From an uncultured Acetatifactor sp. (GTDB lineage: Bacteria; Bacillota; Clostridia; Lachnospirales; Lachnospiraceae): a stretch of 64,000 nucleotides of DNA. Positions 18,290 to 27,166 of the stretch are shown here, one piece after another. The translations under genes and the position numbers were made by a program. The stretch covers positions 62,001-126,000 of the forward strand of contig CAJUCE010000011.1 in NCBI GenBank assembly GCA_910584865.1. Reading direction: 5' to 3'. Numbering within the stretch: position 1 is the first letter of the stretch; each line of letters begins with the position of its first letter. The notes beneath the pieces are model-generated. The model saw only the letters and a list, made by a program, of their open reading frames with translations. It made no database searches and was not told the DNA's origin.

Positions 18290-18465
18290 TTGTGTTCTCC
18301 TTTCGTTTTCCTGTCCGTTTTTCAGATGTAACGGTATACCAGAACGGTAGTTTGTGGTAAGATGTGTTTGGGTAGTTTGGGTTGGGTAAATAGGGTATAA
18401 AAATAGGGATAAAGCAGTAGACCATCTAATGGTTTTCCTGACTTTATCCCTATAATAACAGATGG
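18290..18465. other. Element right end with inverted repeat and TACC-rich array
   Basis: This non-coding end of the element, apart from the hybrid sigK tail, holds a perfect 12-bp inverted repeat (ATAGGGATAAAG at 18403-18414, CTTTATCCCTAT at 18442-18453). Between it and parA the bottom strand has six TACC motifs 9-15 bp apart, including two copies of TACCGTT. These could be recombinase or excisionase arm sites, or a parS-like centromere for the adjacent ParAB. Seen directly as sequence; the role is inferred. Confidence 0.5.
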
Positions 18466-19071
18466 GTAACTCCTGGAAATCCCCAAAGCCTCCCCGATCT
18501 CGTTCTGGGTCACCTCGCGGTTTCCATAGAGTCCGTAACGCATGATGATGATCTGCCTCTCCCTGTCCGTAAGATCTGTATCCATCAAAACCAGCAGACG
18601 CTTGATATTGCCGCTCAGCTCCATACTCTCAACGATATCCGGCTGATTTTGCTCGATCACATCCACCAGATGAATCTCGTTCCCTTCCTTGTCCTGTCCG
18701 ATGGGTTCAAAAAGAGAAACTTCCCGGGAGGATTTCTTTTTTCCCCGCAGGAACATCAGCAATTCATTCTCAATACATCTGCAGGCGTAAGTTGCCAGAC
18801 GCCCCTTTTTCTCATCGAATGTTTTGATGGCCTTGATCAATCCGATACAGCCAATGGAAATAAAATCTTCTATATCCTCGTCCGCACTCTGATATTTCTT
18901 GACGATATGAACCACCAGACGCAGATTTCTTTCCACCAATATTTTTTGTGCCCTTTCGGCCTCCTCAGGGGAGCCATGGCGCAGCAAGCGGATATATTCT
19001 GCTTCCTCCTCCTGAGTCAACGGCTTTTGAAACGTCTCCAACAAAAAACCCCCATGGAATACTCTTAACAT
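18322..19071 (-). CDS. sigK: Sporulation sigma factor SigK, interrupted near its 3' end
   Basis: Residues to about 202 match sigma-K: RNLRLVVHIVKKYQ, EDFISIGCIGLIKAI, LATYACRCIENEL, and the sigma-K-typical GQDKEGNEI. Region 4.2 begins (NEIGEALGISRSY) but then departs from the family, which continues as VSRIEKRA. Instead 47 unrelated residues follow to a stop at 18322. The split is at about 18465. The protein as encoded lacks most of the -35 recognition helix and should not work without excision of the element. No long hydrophobic pro-sequence precedes the conserved part. The start may be a TTG at 19041 (GGGGG upstream). A CATAAAAT box at 19072-19079 resembles a sigma-E -10 element. Confidence 0.85.
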   Translation of the reverse strand: MLRVFHGGFLLETFQKPLTQEEEAEYIRLLRHGSPEEAERAQKILVERNLRLVVHIVKKYQSADEDIEDFISIGCIGLIKAIKTFDEKKGRLATYACRCIENELLMFLRGKKKSSREVSLFEPIGQDKEGNEIHLVDVIEQNQPDIVESMELSGNIKRLLVLMDTDLTDRERQIIIMRYGLYGNREVTQNEIGEALGISRSYPSVIIGIKSGKPLDGLLLYPYFYTLFTQPKLPKHILPQTTVLVYRYI

Positions 19072-19336
19072 ATTTTATGTGTCTGGCTCATCCATGGTGC
19101 CTGTCAGAAGGCTCTATTCCAAAATATTATGCCATGAGCACAGCATCGCTCATAGCGGCATGGCCATTCAGCCACCCCCTGCCGGGAATAAGGGCATGCT
19201 CCCCTGGGCATGCTGCCCTGGGCATTATGCCCTGGTCACTCTATCCATAATACGGCTGTAAATATAATATGCCGCAGCCTTTAGTCCCACCGCCAAAAGC
19301 AATACAGGCTTACAGGCAGACATCTCTTTCCATATA
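19072..19336. other. Spacer between hemW and sigK with short tandem repeats
   Basis: Three consecutive 14-bp units (GGGCATGCTCCCCT and variants) lie at 19192-19233 and can form small hairpins. A 32-codon leftward frame at 19225-19323 (MSACKPVLLLAVG) would encode one membrane segment, but it overlaps the repeats and has only a poor ribosome site. I do not call it a gene. Confidence 0.5.
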
Positions 19337-20668
19337 CTAATTCAGGAATTGTGCCATAACATAATTACTCAAATCCAGTCCCCTGTCGGTCAGTGCAAGT
19401 CTCATATTATCCGCAGACATCCTTATGCCAGCATGCGGTGATTCCCTGTCCCCGGGCACACCTGTTCCAGCACGCGGCGCCTCCCTGTCCCCAGGCATAC
19501 TTATGCCAGCAGACGGCGCCTCCCTGTCCCCGGACATACTTGTTCCAGACCGCGGCGCCTCCCCGTCCCCGGGCAGGTACCGCAGCAGCCCGTCCTCCGC
19601 ATTCTTCCGTATCACTTCCCCATACACCTCTTCCATGCCGCACCCGAAAAGCCTTCTGAACTCCCCGCAGTCCACACCTGACCTCATCCTCAGCCCCAGG
19701 AACATGAATTCTTCCATCTGCTCCTGCCGTCCAAGCACCTGCTCATCCTCCCTGCATCCCAGGGGAGCCGCCAGATAAGCCAGCAAATCCGCACCGTTTC
19801 GAAAGCGCACATTCTCCACCAGAGAAGCCGCCCCGATTCCAAAACCCGCATAATCCTTCCGCTGCCAGTAACCGCAGTTGTGACGGCACTCATATCCTTT
19901 TTTCGCATAATTGGATATTTCATACCGCTCATATCCCGCCCGTGCCAGAATCCGCTTCGTCTCCCGGTACATTTCCCGGTCCGTATCCTCGTCCGGCAAT
20001 TCCAGCTCCCCTTTTTCATATCTGTCATACAGGGGCGTCCCTTCCTCCAGAATCAGGCTGTAGGCAGAGATATGCTCCGGCTCCTCCTCCAGAGCAAGCA
20101 CTTTTTCCAGCGTACGCCGGTACCCGGAAAGTGTCTGCCCCGGCAAGGCGCTCATGATGTCCGCATTGATATTAGAAAAGCCCGCCTGCCTGGCCGCTCG
20201 GAATGCTTCCAAAAACTGCTGCCAGGTATGGATCCTGCCGATGGCCGCCAGTTCCCTGTCATCCGCGGACTGCAGGCCGATGCTAAGGCGGTTAATGCCC
20301 GCCTTCCGGAACGTTCGTAGCGCCTCCCCGGATACCGTCCCCGGATTGACTTCTATAGTCAATTCCGCATCCTCCGCCAGATCATAATGCGCCCGTACAG
20401 CATCCATCAGCTCCGCAATATAGGACGCCCGCACCACGGAAGGAGTGCCTCCGCCTATGAACACACTGGTAACCCGATAATCCGCATACCGAAGAGCGCT
20501 CCCCACCGTCTCGGTAAGAAGCGCCTCCATGTATCTTTCCTTAGTATCCACATCCCCGGGAGCGGAAAGAAAATCGCAGTAGAGGCATTTCCTGACGCAG
20601 AATGGAATATGAAAGTACAATTCCAGTTGTTTTTTATAGCCATTACTTTTTCCTGTTTCTTTTATCAC
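19337..20668 (-). CDS. hemW: HemW, radical-SAM haem chaperone (HemN-like)
   Basis: The start is the GTG at 20668 (VIKETGKSNG) after GGAAGGAG. The radical SAM cluster motif is HIPFCVRKCLYCDF (CxxxCxxC). The SAM/substrate motifs SVFIGGGTPS, TIEVNPGT and GLQSADDREL follow, and the C-terminus ends LDLSNYVMAQFLN as in HemW. HemW binds haem and is related to the oxygen-independent coproporphyrinogen III oxidase. An unusual repeat of 4 x 13 residues sits before the last 25 residues. The gene lies 27 bp after lepA, a common lepA-hemW order in Firmicutes, and upstream of sigK. Confidence 0.9.
   Translation of the reverse strand: MIKETGKSNGYKKQLELYFHIPFCVRKCLYCDFLSAPGDVDTKERYMEALLTETVGSALRYADYRVTSVFIGGGTPSVVRASYIAELMDAVRAHYDLAEDAELTIEVNPGTVSGEALRTFRKAGINRLSIGLQSADDRELAAIGRIHTWQQFLEAFRAARQAGFSNINADIMSALPGQTLSGYRRTLEKVLALEEEPEHISAYSLILEEGTPLYDRYEKGELELPDEDTDREMYRETKRILARAGYERYEISNYAKKGYECRHNCGYWQRKDYAGFGIGAASLVENVRFRNGADLLAYLAAPLGCREDEQVLGRQEQMEEFMFLGLRMRSGVDCGEFRRLFGCGMEEVYGEVIRKNAEDGLLRYLPGDGEAPRSGTSMSGDREAPSAGISMPGDREAPRAGTGVPGDRESPHAGIRMSADNMRLALTDRGLDLSNYVMAQFLN
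19415..19570. repeat. 39-bp tandem repeat, four copies, inside hemW
   Basis: Four in-frame units encode GDGEAPRSGTSMS, GDREAPSAGISMP, GDREAPRAGTGVP and GDRESPHAGIRMS. The period is 39 bp and preserves the frame. Other HemW proteins have only a short link here. Confidence 0.85.
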
Positions 20669-20713
20669 AGTACTCCTTCCGCCCAAACCCGGCTTCCGCC
20701 AACGCCTGCCTCC

Positions 20714-22537
20714 TCAATCATCATCCAGCTTCAGCACGCTCAGGAAAGCCTTCTGCGGAATCTCCACATTCCCGATCTGCCGCATCCGCTTCTTTCCTTC
20801 CTTCTGCTTCTCCAGCAGCTTCTTCTTTCTCGTGATATCGCCGCCGTAACATTTCGCCAACACATCCTTGCGCATGGCCTTCACGGTTTCCCGGGCAATG
20901 ACCTTGCCGCCAACAGCTGCCTGAATGGGAATCTCGAACAGGTGTCTGGGAATCTCCTCCTTCAACTTCTCGCACATTCTGCGTCCTCTCTCATAAGCGG
21001 AATCCGCATGAACGATAAACGACAATGCGTCCACCTCCTCACGATTGATCAGAATGTCCAGCTTCACCAGCTTGGATTCCTCATATCCCTTCATATCATA
21101 GTCAAAGGAAGCATAGCCTCTGGAACGGGATTTCAATGCATCAAAAAAGTCATATATAATCTCGTTCAGAGGAAGCTCGTATTTCAGCAATGCACGGCTG
21201 GCCTCCATATATTCCATCCCCAGATACCTTCCCCTCCGCTCCTGACAGAGCTCCATAATCGAACCGATGAATTCACTGGTGACCATAATTTCCGCGCTGA
21301 CCACCGGCTCCTCCATATGCTCGATAGTGGAGGGATCCGGCAGGTTTGAGGGATTGGTCAGCTCGATGACCTCCCCGTTTGTTTTGTATACCTTGTATAC
21401 AACGCCGGGAGCCGTGGCCACCAAATCCAGATTATACTCCCGCTCCAGCCTCTCCTGGATCACCTCCAGGTGCAAAAGCCCCAGGAACCCGCAGCGGAAT
21501 CCGAAACCCAGCGCCACCGAGGTCTCCGGCTCGTACTGCAGCGCGGCATCATTGAGCTGAAGCTTCTCCAGCGCATCCCTCAAATCCGGATATTTCGCAC
21601 CGTCCGCGGGATAGAAACCGCAGTAAACCATGGACTGGACTTTTTTATATCCCGGCAAAGGGCTGTCACAGGGATTGTTATCATCCGTCACCGTATCGCC
21701 CACTGCAGTGTCTTTTACATTCTTGATGGATGCCGTAATATAGCCCACCATTCCGGCGGACAGTTCTTCACAAGGAATAAACTGCCCCGCGCCGAAGCAG
21801 CCTACCTCCACCACTTCCTCCTTTGCACCGGTAGCCATCATCCGGATTGCCGTTCCCTTTTTGACGGTTCCTTCCATAATCCGGCAAAATATGATGACAC
21901 CCTTGTAAGGATCATACAGGGAATCAAAGATCAAAGCCTTCAGGGGCGCTCTCGGATCTCCCTTGGGCGCGGGAATCTTCTTCACGATCTGCTCCAGCAC
22001 ATCCTCTATACCGATGCCGTTCTTTGCGGAAATCAACGGTGCGTCATGGGCCTCCAGCCCGATCACATCCTCGATCTCCTCTATGACACGGTCCGGTTCC
22101 GCGCTGGGCAGGTCAATCTTGTTAATCACGGGTATCACATCCAGGTCATGGTCCAGGGCCAGATACACATTGGCCAGCGTCTGGGCCTCGATACCCTGGG
22201 CGGCATCCACCACCAGAATCGCCCCGTCGCATGCGGCCAGAGAGCGGCTGACTTCATAATTAAAATCCACATGCCCCGGCGTATCGATGAGATTCAGGAT
22301 ATACTCCTCCCCATCTTTCGCCTTATATACAGTACGGACTGCCTGGGCCTTGATGGTAATGCCCCGCTCCCGCTCCAGATCCATATTGTCCAGCACCTGG
22401 GCCTGCATCTCCCTGCTGGTCAGCAGGCCGGTATGCTCGATGATCCGGTCCGCCAATGTGGATTTTCCATGGTCTATATGCGCTACAATACAGAAATTCC
22501 GGATTCTGGACTGTTCGCTATTCCTGATTTCTTCCAT
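20714..22537 (-). CDS. lepA: LepA / elongation factor 4, ribosomal back-translocating GTPase
   Basis: A protein of 607 residues from the ATG at 22537 (MEEIRNSEQ), 9 bases after GGAAGG. The G1 motif AHIDHGKSTLADR, the switch motif ERGITIKAQ, G3 DTPGHVDF and G4 NKIDLP are all present. The typical LepA C-terminal domain ends near GDITRKKKLLEKQKEGKKRM. The length is normal for the family. LepA acts on ribosomes and supports initiation or assembly under stress. It has its own promoter at 22668-22696. Confidence 0.95.
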   Translation of the reverse strand: MEEIRNSEQSRIRNFCIVAHIDHGKSTLADRIIEHTGLLTSREMQAQVLDNMDLERERGITIKAQAVRTVYKAKDGEEYILNLIDTPGHVDFNYEVSRSLAACDGAILVVDAAQGIEAQTLANVYLALDHDLDVIPVINKIDLPSAEPDRVIEEIEDVIGLEAHDAPLISAKNGIGIEDVLEQIVKKIPAPKGDPRAPLKALIFDSLYDPYKGVIIFCRIMEGTVKKGTAIRMMATGAKEEVVEVGCFGAGQFIPCEELSAGMVGYITASIKNVKDTAVGDTVTDDNNPCDSPLPGYKKVQSMVYCGFYPADGAKYPDLRDALEKLQLNDAALQYEPETSVALGFGFRCGFLGLLHLEVIQERLEREYNLDLVATAPGVVYKVYKTNGEVIELTNPSNLPDPSTIEHMEEPVVSAEIMVTSEFIGSIMELCQERRGRYLGMEYMEASRALLKYELPLNEIIYDFFDALKSRSRGYASFDYDMKGYEESKLVKLDILINREEVDALSFIVHADSAYERGRRMCEKLKEEIPRHLFEIPIQAAVGGKVIARETVKAMRKDVLAKCYGGDITRKKKLLEKQKEGKKRMRQIGNVEIPQKAFLSVLKLDDD

Positions 22538-22667
22538 CTTATTTTTCCTTCCTGAAATAATCATTCATCCCCGTGTCAAAAGCCCTCTGGAAACTGCCGC
22601 ACATGATTCTGGCTTCTCCCTGAAATGCTTTTCCTGACAGCCGGTATCTTCCTGATAATTAAGTATG

Positions 22668-22696
22668 ATCATATCATTTTTGCCAGGACTTGTCTA
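22668..22696 (-). promoter_or_regulatory. lepA promoter
   Basis: On the bottom strand TAGACA (-35, 22691-22696) and TATGAT (-10, 22668-22673) are 17 bp apart. The leader to lepA would be about 125 bases. Confidence 0.6.
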
Positions 22697-22783
22697 TAAA
22701 ATCTTCGCTTTTAACCGACAAAATCCCTGCCCTCCCTCCCCTACAATAAATTCCATCAACGGTGCAAGATACTCCATTTCTTT

Positions 22784-22860
22784 TTGTACCCGGAAAAGTA
22801 CAATGTAGCATAAGCCCAAAACAAAATACCCTGACACGGATGTTCTGGACGGGACATCCG
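22784..22860 (+). promoter_or_regulatory. Dyad-rich upstream region of the first ABC exporter
   Basis: Two perfect inverted repeats precede the gene: TTGTAC/GTACAA (22784-22803, spacer 8) and CGGATGT/ACATCCG (22837-22860, spacer 10). The first could be an operator, and the second a leader hairpin close to the ribosome site at 22877. No regulator gene is adjacent. Confidence 0.35.
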
Positions 22861-22893
22861 GGGAATAAAACGGGCCGGGGAGGTATACATATT

Positions 22894-24693
22894 ATGACAC
22901 CTTTAAAATGGTTCCACAGTTTCCTGAAGCGATACCGGGGGCTGATGCTCCTTGGCATCCTCCTGACCACGGTCATCGCCGCGCTGTCCATCGTCAATCC
23001 CTACCTGTCGGGGATCATAGTGGACGATGTGATCCAGGCAGGCAATTATGACCTGCTGCCCAGACTGATTGTGTGCCTGCTGGCGGTAACCCTTGTGACC
23101 AGCATACTGCGCTTTCTGTATCAGCTGGTCTTCGAGATCTCTTCCCAGGGACTTCTCTACGACATGAGAAGTACGGTATACCGTAAGCTTCTGGCGGAGG
23201 ATTTCTCATTCTACAACAACAAAAGAACCGGAGACCTGATGAGCCGCCAGACAGGAGATATGGACGCCATCCGCCATTTTGTGGCTTATGTGATTTATGC
23301 GGTCTACCAGAATATCCTGCTCTTCGTCTTCGCCCTGCTGATGATTTTTACCATCCATACCGGGCTGGCGCTGTGCATGCTGGTGGTACTGCCCTTTACT
23401 GCGGTTTCCACCTTTATGCAGTCTAAGGAAGTGAAGCCGGCCTTTCAGAGAAACCGCAACTGTTTCTCGTCGCTGAACACCTTTGTCCAGGAAAATATCA
23501 GCGGCAACCGGGTGGTGAAAGCCTTCGCAAAGGAAGACTACGAAAAGGAAAAGTTTCAGGCTGAAAATGACAAATTCCGTGATGCCCAGATCAAAGGGTC
23601 CCGGGTATGGATGAAATATGTTCCTATCTTCGAGATCCTCTCCTATGCCCTGACCATTATCCTCATGCTCTACGGCGGATATATGGTCATCCAGGGGGAG
23701 ATTACCCTGGGTGATCTGGTGCGGGTCAACGGGTATATGTGGATGCTGAACACTCCTTTGAGGATGGCCGGATGGTGGGTAAACGATATCCAGAATTTCG
23801 TCACCTCCGTGGAAAAGATCTACGATACCTACCAGGAGGAGCCGAAAGTAAAACCGCCCGCATCCGAACAGGGCCGCGAGCGCTCCCCCCGCAACTTTGC
23901 AGGCCATCCCCATGCGAAAATCCATGGTGATATCGAATTCCGCGGAGTCTCCTACAGTGCTGACGACGCAGACATCGTCAAAAATATCAATTTCAAGGTG
24001 AAGGCTGGCCAGACCATAGGTATCATCGGCTCAACGGGCTCAGGGAAATCCACACTGATGAACCTGCTCTGCCGTTTTTATGACACCACCTCCGGCCAGG
24101 TACTGGTGGACGGCACCGATGTACGGGAGCTGGATCTGTACGATCTGCGGGACAACATCGGCATGGCCATGCAGGATGTATTCCTTTTCTCCGATACCAT
24201 CGAAGGGAATATCGCCTACGGCAGACCGGACTGCAGCTTCGATCAGGTAAAACATGCAGCCATTATGGCTGATGCGAATCATTTTATCTCTGCTCTGCCG
24301 GAAGGCTATGACACCATTGTGGGTGAGCGGGGTGTGGGCCTCTCCGGAGGCCAAAAACAGAGAATCTCCCTGGCCAGGGCTCTTTTGAAGGATCCCTCCG
24401 TATTGATTTTGGACGATACCACCTCCGCCGTCGATATGGAGACGGAGAGCTATATCCAGCAGCAGCTCAAATCCATCAAACAGGAGTGCACCGTGTTCAT
24501 TATCGCTTACCGCATCTCCTCCATCAGGGATGCCGATCAGATTCTGGTCATGGACAACGGCCGGATCATCGAACACGGAACCCACGACGAGCTGGTGGCG
24601 GCAGGCGGCTACTATGCCAATGCCTTCCGCAACCAATACGGCGAGATTCCTTACGATCTCCTGAATGAGCGCAAAAATAAGTTAGTACGTTAA
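22894..24693 (+). CDS. ABC exporter subunit with degenerate nucleotide site
   Basis: The ATG at 22894 follows GGGGAGG at 22877-22883, giving 599 residues. Six membrane helices occupy residues 1-310, then an ATPase domain with Walker A GSTGSGKST, signature LSGGQ and Walker B LILDDTTSAVD. The catalytic glutamate is replaced by aspartate (residue 508) and the H-loop histidine by tyrosine (IIAYRISS, about residue 539). Known: heterodimeric type IV exporters (BmrCD/TM287-288 type) have one such degenerate subunit. The canonical partner is the next gene at 24949. The substrate is probably drugs, lipids or peptides; this is inference. Confidence 0.85.
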   Translation: MTPLKWFHSFLKRYRGLMLLGILLTTVIAALSIVNPYLSGIIVDDVIQAGNYDLLPRLIVCLLAVTLVTSILRFLYQLVFEISSQGLLYDMRSTVYRKLLAEDFSFYNNKRTGDLMSRQTGDMDAIRHFVAYVIYAVYQNILLFVFALLMIFTIHTGLALCMLVVLPFTAVSTFMQSKEVKPAFQRNRNCFSSLNTFVQENISGNRVVKAFAKEDYEKEKFQAENDKFRDAQIKGSRVWMKYVPIFEILSYALTIILMLYGGYMVIQGEITLGDLVRVNGYMWMLNTPLRMAGWWVNDIQNFVTSVEKIYDTYQEEPKVKPPASEQGRERSPRNFAGHPHAKIHGDIEFRGVSYSADDADIVKNINFKVKAGQTIGIIGSTGSGKSTLMNLLCRFYDTTSGQVLVDGTDVRELDLYDLRDNIGMAMQDVFLFSDTIEGNIAYGRPDCSFDQVKHAAIMADANHFISALPEGYDTIVGERGVGLSGGQKQRISLARALLKDPSVLILDDTTSAVDMETESYIQQQLKSIKQECTVFIIAYRISSIRDADQILVMDNGRIIEHGTHDELVAAGGYYANAFRNQYGEIPYDLLNERKNKLVR

Positions 24694-24715
24694 CCGGCAG
24701 CCAGACAGGCTGCTA

Positions 24716-24936
24716 AACTGGAATCAGCAGTCGCACGCACAGCACCCCATAGGATTTCTGCACGCTCTCTTGCGGGCGGAAATTCTATGACCATTCCCGG
24801 CGGCGGGGCGGGCGACTGCGGAACTGGAATCAGCAGTCGCACGTACCGCACCCCATAGGATTTCTGCACGCTCTCTTGCGGGCGGAAATTCTATGACCAT
24901 TCCCGGCGGCGGGGCGGGCGACTGCGGAACTGGAAT
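24716..24936. repeat. 106-bp tandem duplication, each unit a long hairpin
   Basis: Copy 1 (24716-24821) and copy 2 (24822-24927) differ at only two bases near the start, and nine bases of a third copy follow. Each unit has outer arms GCAGTCGC/GCGACTGC and an inner imperfect stem from ATAGGATTTCTGC to GCGGAAATTCTAT. It fills the spacer between the two exporter subunit genes. No ORF is supported. Confidence 0.9.
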
Positions 24937-24948
24937 AGGAGAATTACT

Positions 24949-26778
24949 ATGGCACGCAATCGATATGATATGGACGAAGTCCTGGAAGACAGTTTTGATA
25001 TACGGCAGTTAAAACGCCTGGCCTCCTACGTCTCCCCTTACAAGGGAAAAATGGCCGGCGTCATCCTTCTGATGCTTGGCACCTCCGCGCTGACCATGCT
25101 GGTGCCCATCTTCTTTCAGCGCATTATGGATTACTATATTCCGCAGAAGGATATGGGAAAAATCATACTCGTCAGTCTCCTGACGTTTGTAGTAGCCTGT
25201 TGCTCTGCCGTGGCCCTGCGGTTCAAGATCAAGAATATGAGCGTGATCGGCCAGAATATCATTCACGCCATCCGCTCCGATATTTTCAACCACCTGCAGG
25301 AGCTGCCCTTTTCTTATTATGACGACAGACCACACGGCAAAATCCAGGTGCGGGTGGTCAATTATGTAAACAGCCTAAGCGACCTGCTGAGCAACGGCAT
25401 CGTAAATACGGTCACAGATCTATGCAATCTGTTTTTCATCATCCTCTTTATGATGATCTGTGACACGAGACTGACTTTAGTCTGTCTCTGCGGCCTGCCC
25501 CTGCTGGCTTTGGTGATCATCGTCATCAAGAAAAAGCAACGCAGGGCATGGCAGATTCAGTCCAACAAACAGAGCAATTTAAATGCCTACATTGCCGAAA
25601 GCATTAACGGCATCCGGGTTACCCAGTCCTTCGTCCGGGAAGACGAGAATAATGAGATATTCAACAATTTAAGCGGCAACTACCGAAGCGCCTGGATGAA
25701 GGCCATCAAATTCAATTTTACCATGGGCCCCAGCGTGGACATGATTTCCGTCATCACCACATCCTTTATCTATGTATTGGGAATCCGCTGGATCCTGGCG
25801 CCGCAGGCCACGCTGACGGTGGGTGTACTGATCGCGTTCACTGCCTACATAGGACGCTTCTGGGCTCCCATCAATACCCTGGCTGGTTTTTACAACTCGC
25901 TGCTCACCGCCATCTCCTACCTGGAGCGTATCTTCGAGACCATCGACGAACCGGTTCTGGTAAAAGATGCGGAAGATGCCTCTGTCATGCCTCCCGTCAA
26001 AGGCGAGGTGGAATTTAAGGATGTATGCTTCAGCTATGAAAAGGGCCATCGGATTCTGGATGGGATCAATTTTACGGCAAAGGCCGGGGAGACATTCGCC
26101 TTCGTCGGCCCTACCGGTGCGGGAAAGTCTACAATTGTCAACCTGATCTGCCGCTTTTACAATGTGGATTCCGGTCAGGTTCTCATAGACGGCACCGACA
26201 TAGCCTCCGTAACCATACGCTCCCTGCGGACGCAGATGGGCATTATGATGCAGGACAGCTTCATTTTCTCCGGCACCATCATGGACAATATCCGCTACGG
26301 CAACCGGGAGGCCACGGACGAGGAAGTCATCGCCGCAGCCAAAACCGTATGCGCCCATGAATTTATCAGCCAGATGGAGAATGGCTATTATACAGAGGTA
26401 AATGAACGCGGCAGCCGGCTCTCCGCAGGCCAGCGCCAGCTGATCTCCTTCGCCAGAGCCCTGTTAGCCGACCCGAAGATATTGATTTTAGACGAGGCCA
26501 CCTCCAGCATTGACACGGAAACCGAGATTTTATTACAGAAAGGCTTAAACGAGCTGCTGAAGGGACGTACCTCCTTCATCATCGCCCACCGACTTTCTAC
26601 TATTAAAAGTGCAGACTGCATTATGTATGTTGACAAAGGGGGCATTCTGGAACGCGGCACCCATGAAGAACTGCTGCGGCAGAAAGGCGCTTACTACGAG
26701 CTGTATATGTCTCAGTATGATTTCCTCACACAGGATCCTGCCAAAGAGAACACGGAACTGCGCCTGAAAACCGTATAA
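24949..26778 (+). CDS. ABC exporter subunit, canonical ATPase partner
   Basis: A protein of 609 residues after AGGAG. Six membrane helices precede an ATPase domain with Walker A GPTGAGKST, Walker B LILDEATSSID and H-loop IIAHRLST, all catalytically complete. The signature is LSAGQ rather than LSGGQ, which fits the usual partner of a degenerate subunit because this signature faces the degenerate site of the gene at 22894. Both proteins should form one heterodimeric exporter. A terminator follows at 26899. Confidence 0.9.
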   Translation: MARNRYDMDEVLEDSFDIRQLKRLASYVSPYKGKMAGVILLMLGTSALTMLVPIFFQRIMDYYIPQKDMGKIILVSLLTFVVACCSAVALRFKIKNMSVIGQNIIHAIRSDIFNHLQELPFSYYDDRPHGKIQVRVVNYVNSLSDLLSNGIVNTVTDLCNLFFIILFMMICDTRLTLVCLCGLPLLALVIIVIKKKQRRAWQIQSNKQSNLNAYIAESINGIRVTQSFVREDENNEIFNNLSGNYRSAWMKAIKFNFTMGPSVDMISVITTSFIYVLGIRWILAPQATLTVGVLIAFTAYIGRFWAPINTLAGFYNSLLTAISYLERIFETIDEPVLVKDAEDASVMPPVKGEVEFKDVCFSYEKGHRILDGINFTAKAGETFAFVGPTGAGKSTIVNLICRFYNVDSGQVLIDGTDIASVTIRSLRTQMGIMMQDSFIFSGTIMDNIRYGNREATDEEVIAAAKTVCAHEFISQMENGYYTEVNERGSRLSAGQRQLISFARALLADPKILILDEATSSIDTETEILLQKGLNELLKGRTSFIIAHRLSTIKSADCIMYVDKGGILERGTHEELLRQKGAYYELYMSQYDFLTQDPAKENTELRLKTV

Positions 26779-26898
26779 AAACTTGGGGAATTGCCGGAAA
26801 CTAACTGATGCATCTTGTTTGGTAAAAAGTCCTTCTTTGCCCGCGGTGCATCCCGCATGCCATGTCAGCGGCAAACTTCCCATCGCAGGCTCATACAG

Positions 26899-26943
26899 AA
26901 AAGACCGGTGCCGGAAATCTTAATCCGGGCACTGGTCTTTTTC
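26899..26943 (+). terminator. Intrinsic terminator of the exporter operon
   Basis: A long stem starts AAAGACCGGTGCC, pairs with GGGCACTGGTCTTT with one mismatch and a bulge, and is followed by a T-run. It lies about 120 bp after the stop. Confidence 0.85.
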
Positions 26944-27096
26944 AAATCCGTTCCGATTGCAATATTATCATACTTATACACCGATGGGGCAGATCACGCT
27001 TCTCTGCCGCATACGGATAGTCAGACACCCTCTCAGTTCACATTCTTCCCCAGAAAATCCATCAGCTCCATTCCTGTCAAAATTCCGCAAAATCTC

Positions 27097-27125
27097 TTGT
27101 CAAACGCCGTCTCCCATGATAAGCT
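27097..27125 (+). promoter_or_regulatory. Promoter of the acyltransferase-like gene
   Basis: TTGTCA (27097-27102) and TAAGCT (27120-27125) have a 17-bp spacer and lie 41 bp before the start at 27167. Confidence 0.5.
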
Positions 27126-27166
27126 GAAAAGGAAATTACACTTATTTTGTTCAGGAGGTTCCCGCC

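Larger units (their letters stand above)
1..18465. mobile_element. Right part of an integrated (ICE-like) element inserted in sigK
   Basis: Seen: an almost unbroken leftward block of element-type genes (ParA, ParB, methylase/helicase, TOPRIM/DUF3991, DUF4314, ribbon-helix-helix) ends where the sigK reading frame is disrupted near 18465. Known: this gene set is typical of large conjugative elements of Firmicutes. No integrase, relaxase, VirB4 or VirD4 gene lies in this part, so those should be left of base 1 if the element is conjugative. The right boundary is inferred from loss of SigK similarity after the motif ISRSY. The left boundary lies outside the window. Confidence 0.85.

Noticed and set aside
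21470..22555. Rightward 361-codon frame opposite lepA
   Set aside because: It is an antisense shadow of a highly conserved GTPase gene.
22784..22803. MerR-type promoter for the first exporter
   Set aside because: The TTGTAC dyad is real, but no good -10 box lies at 19-20 bp and no regulator is adjacent. It is kept only as a possible operator.
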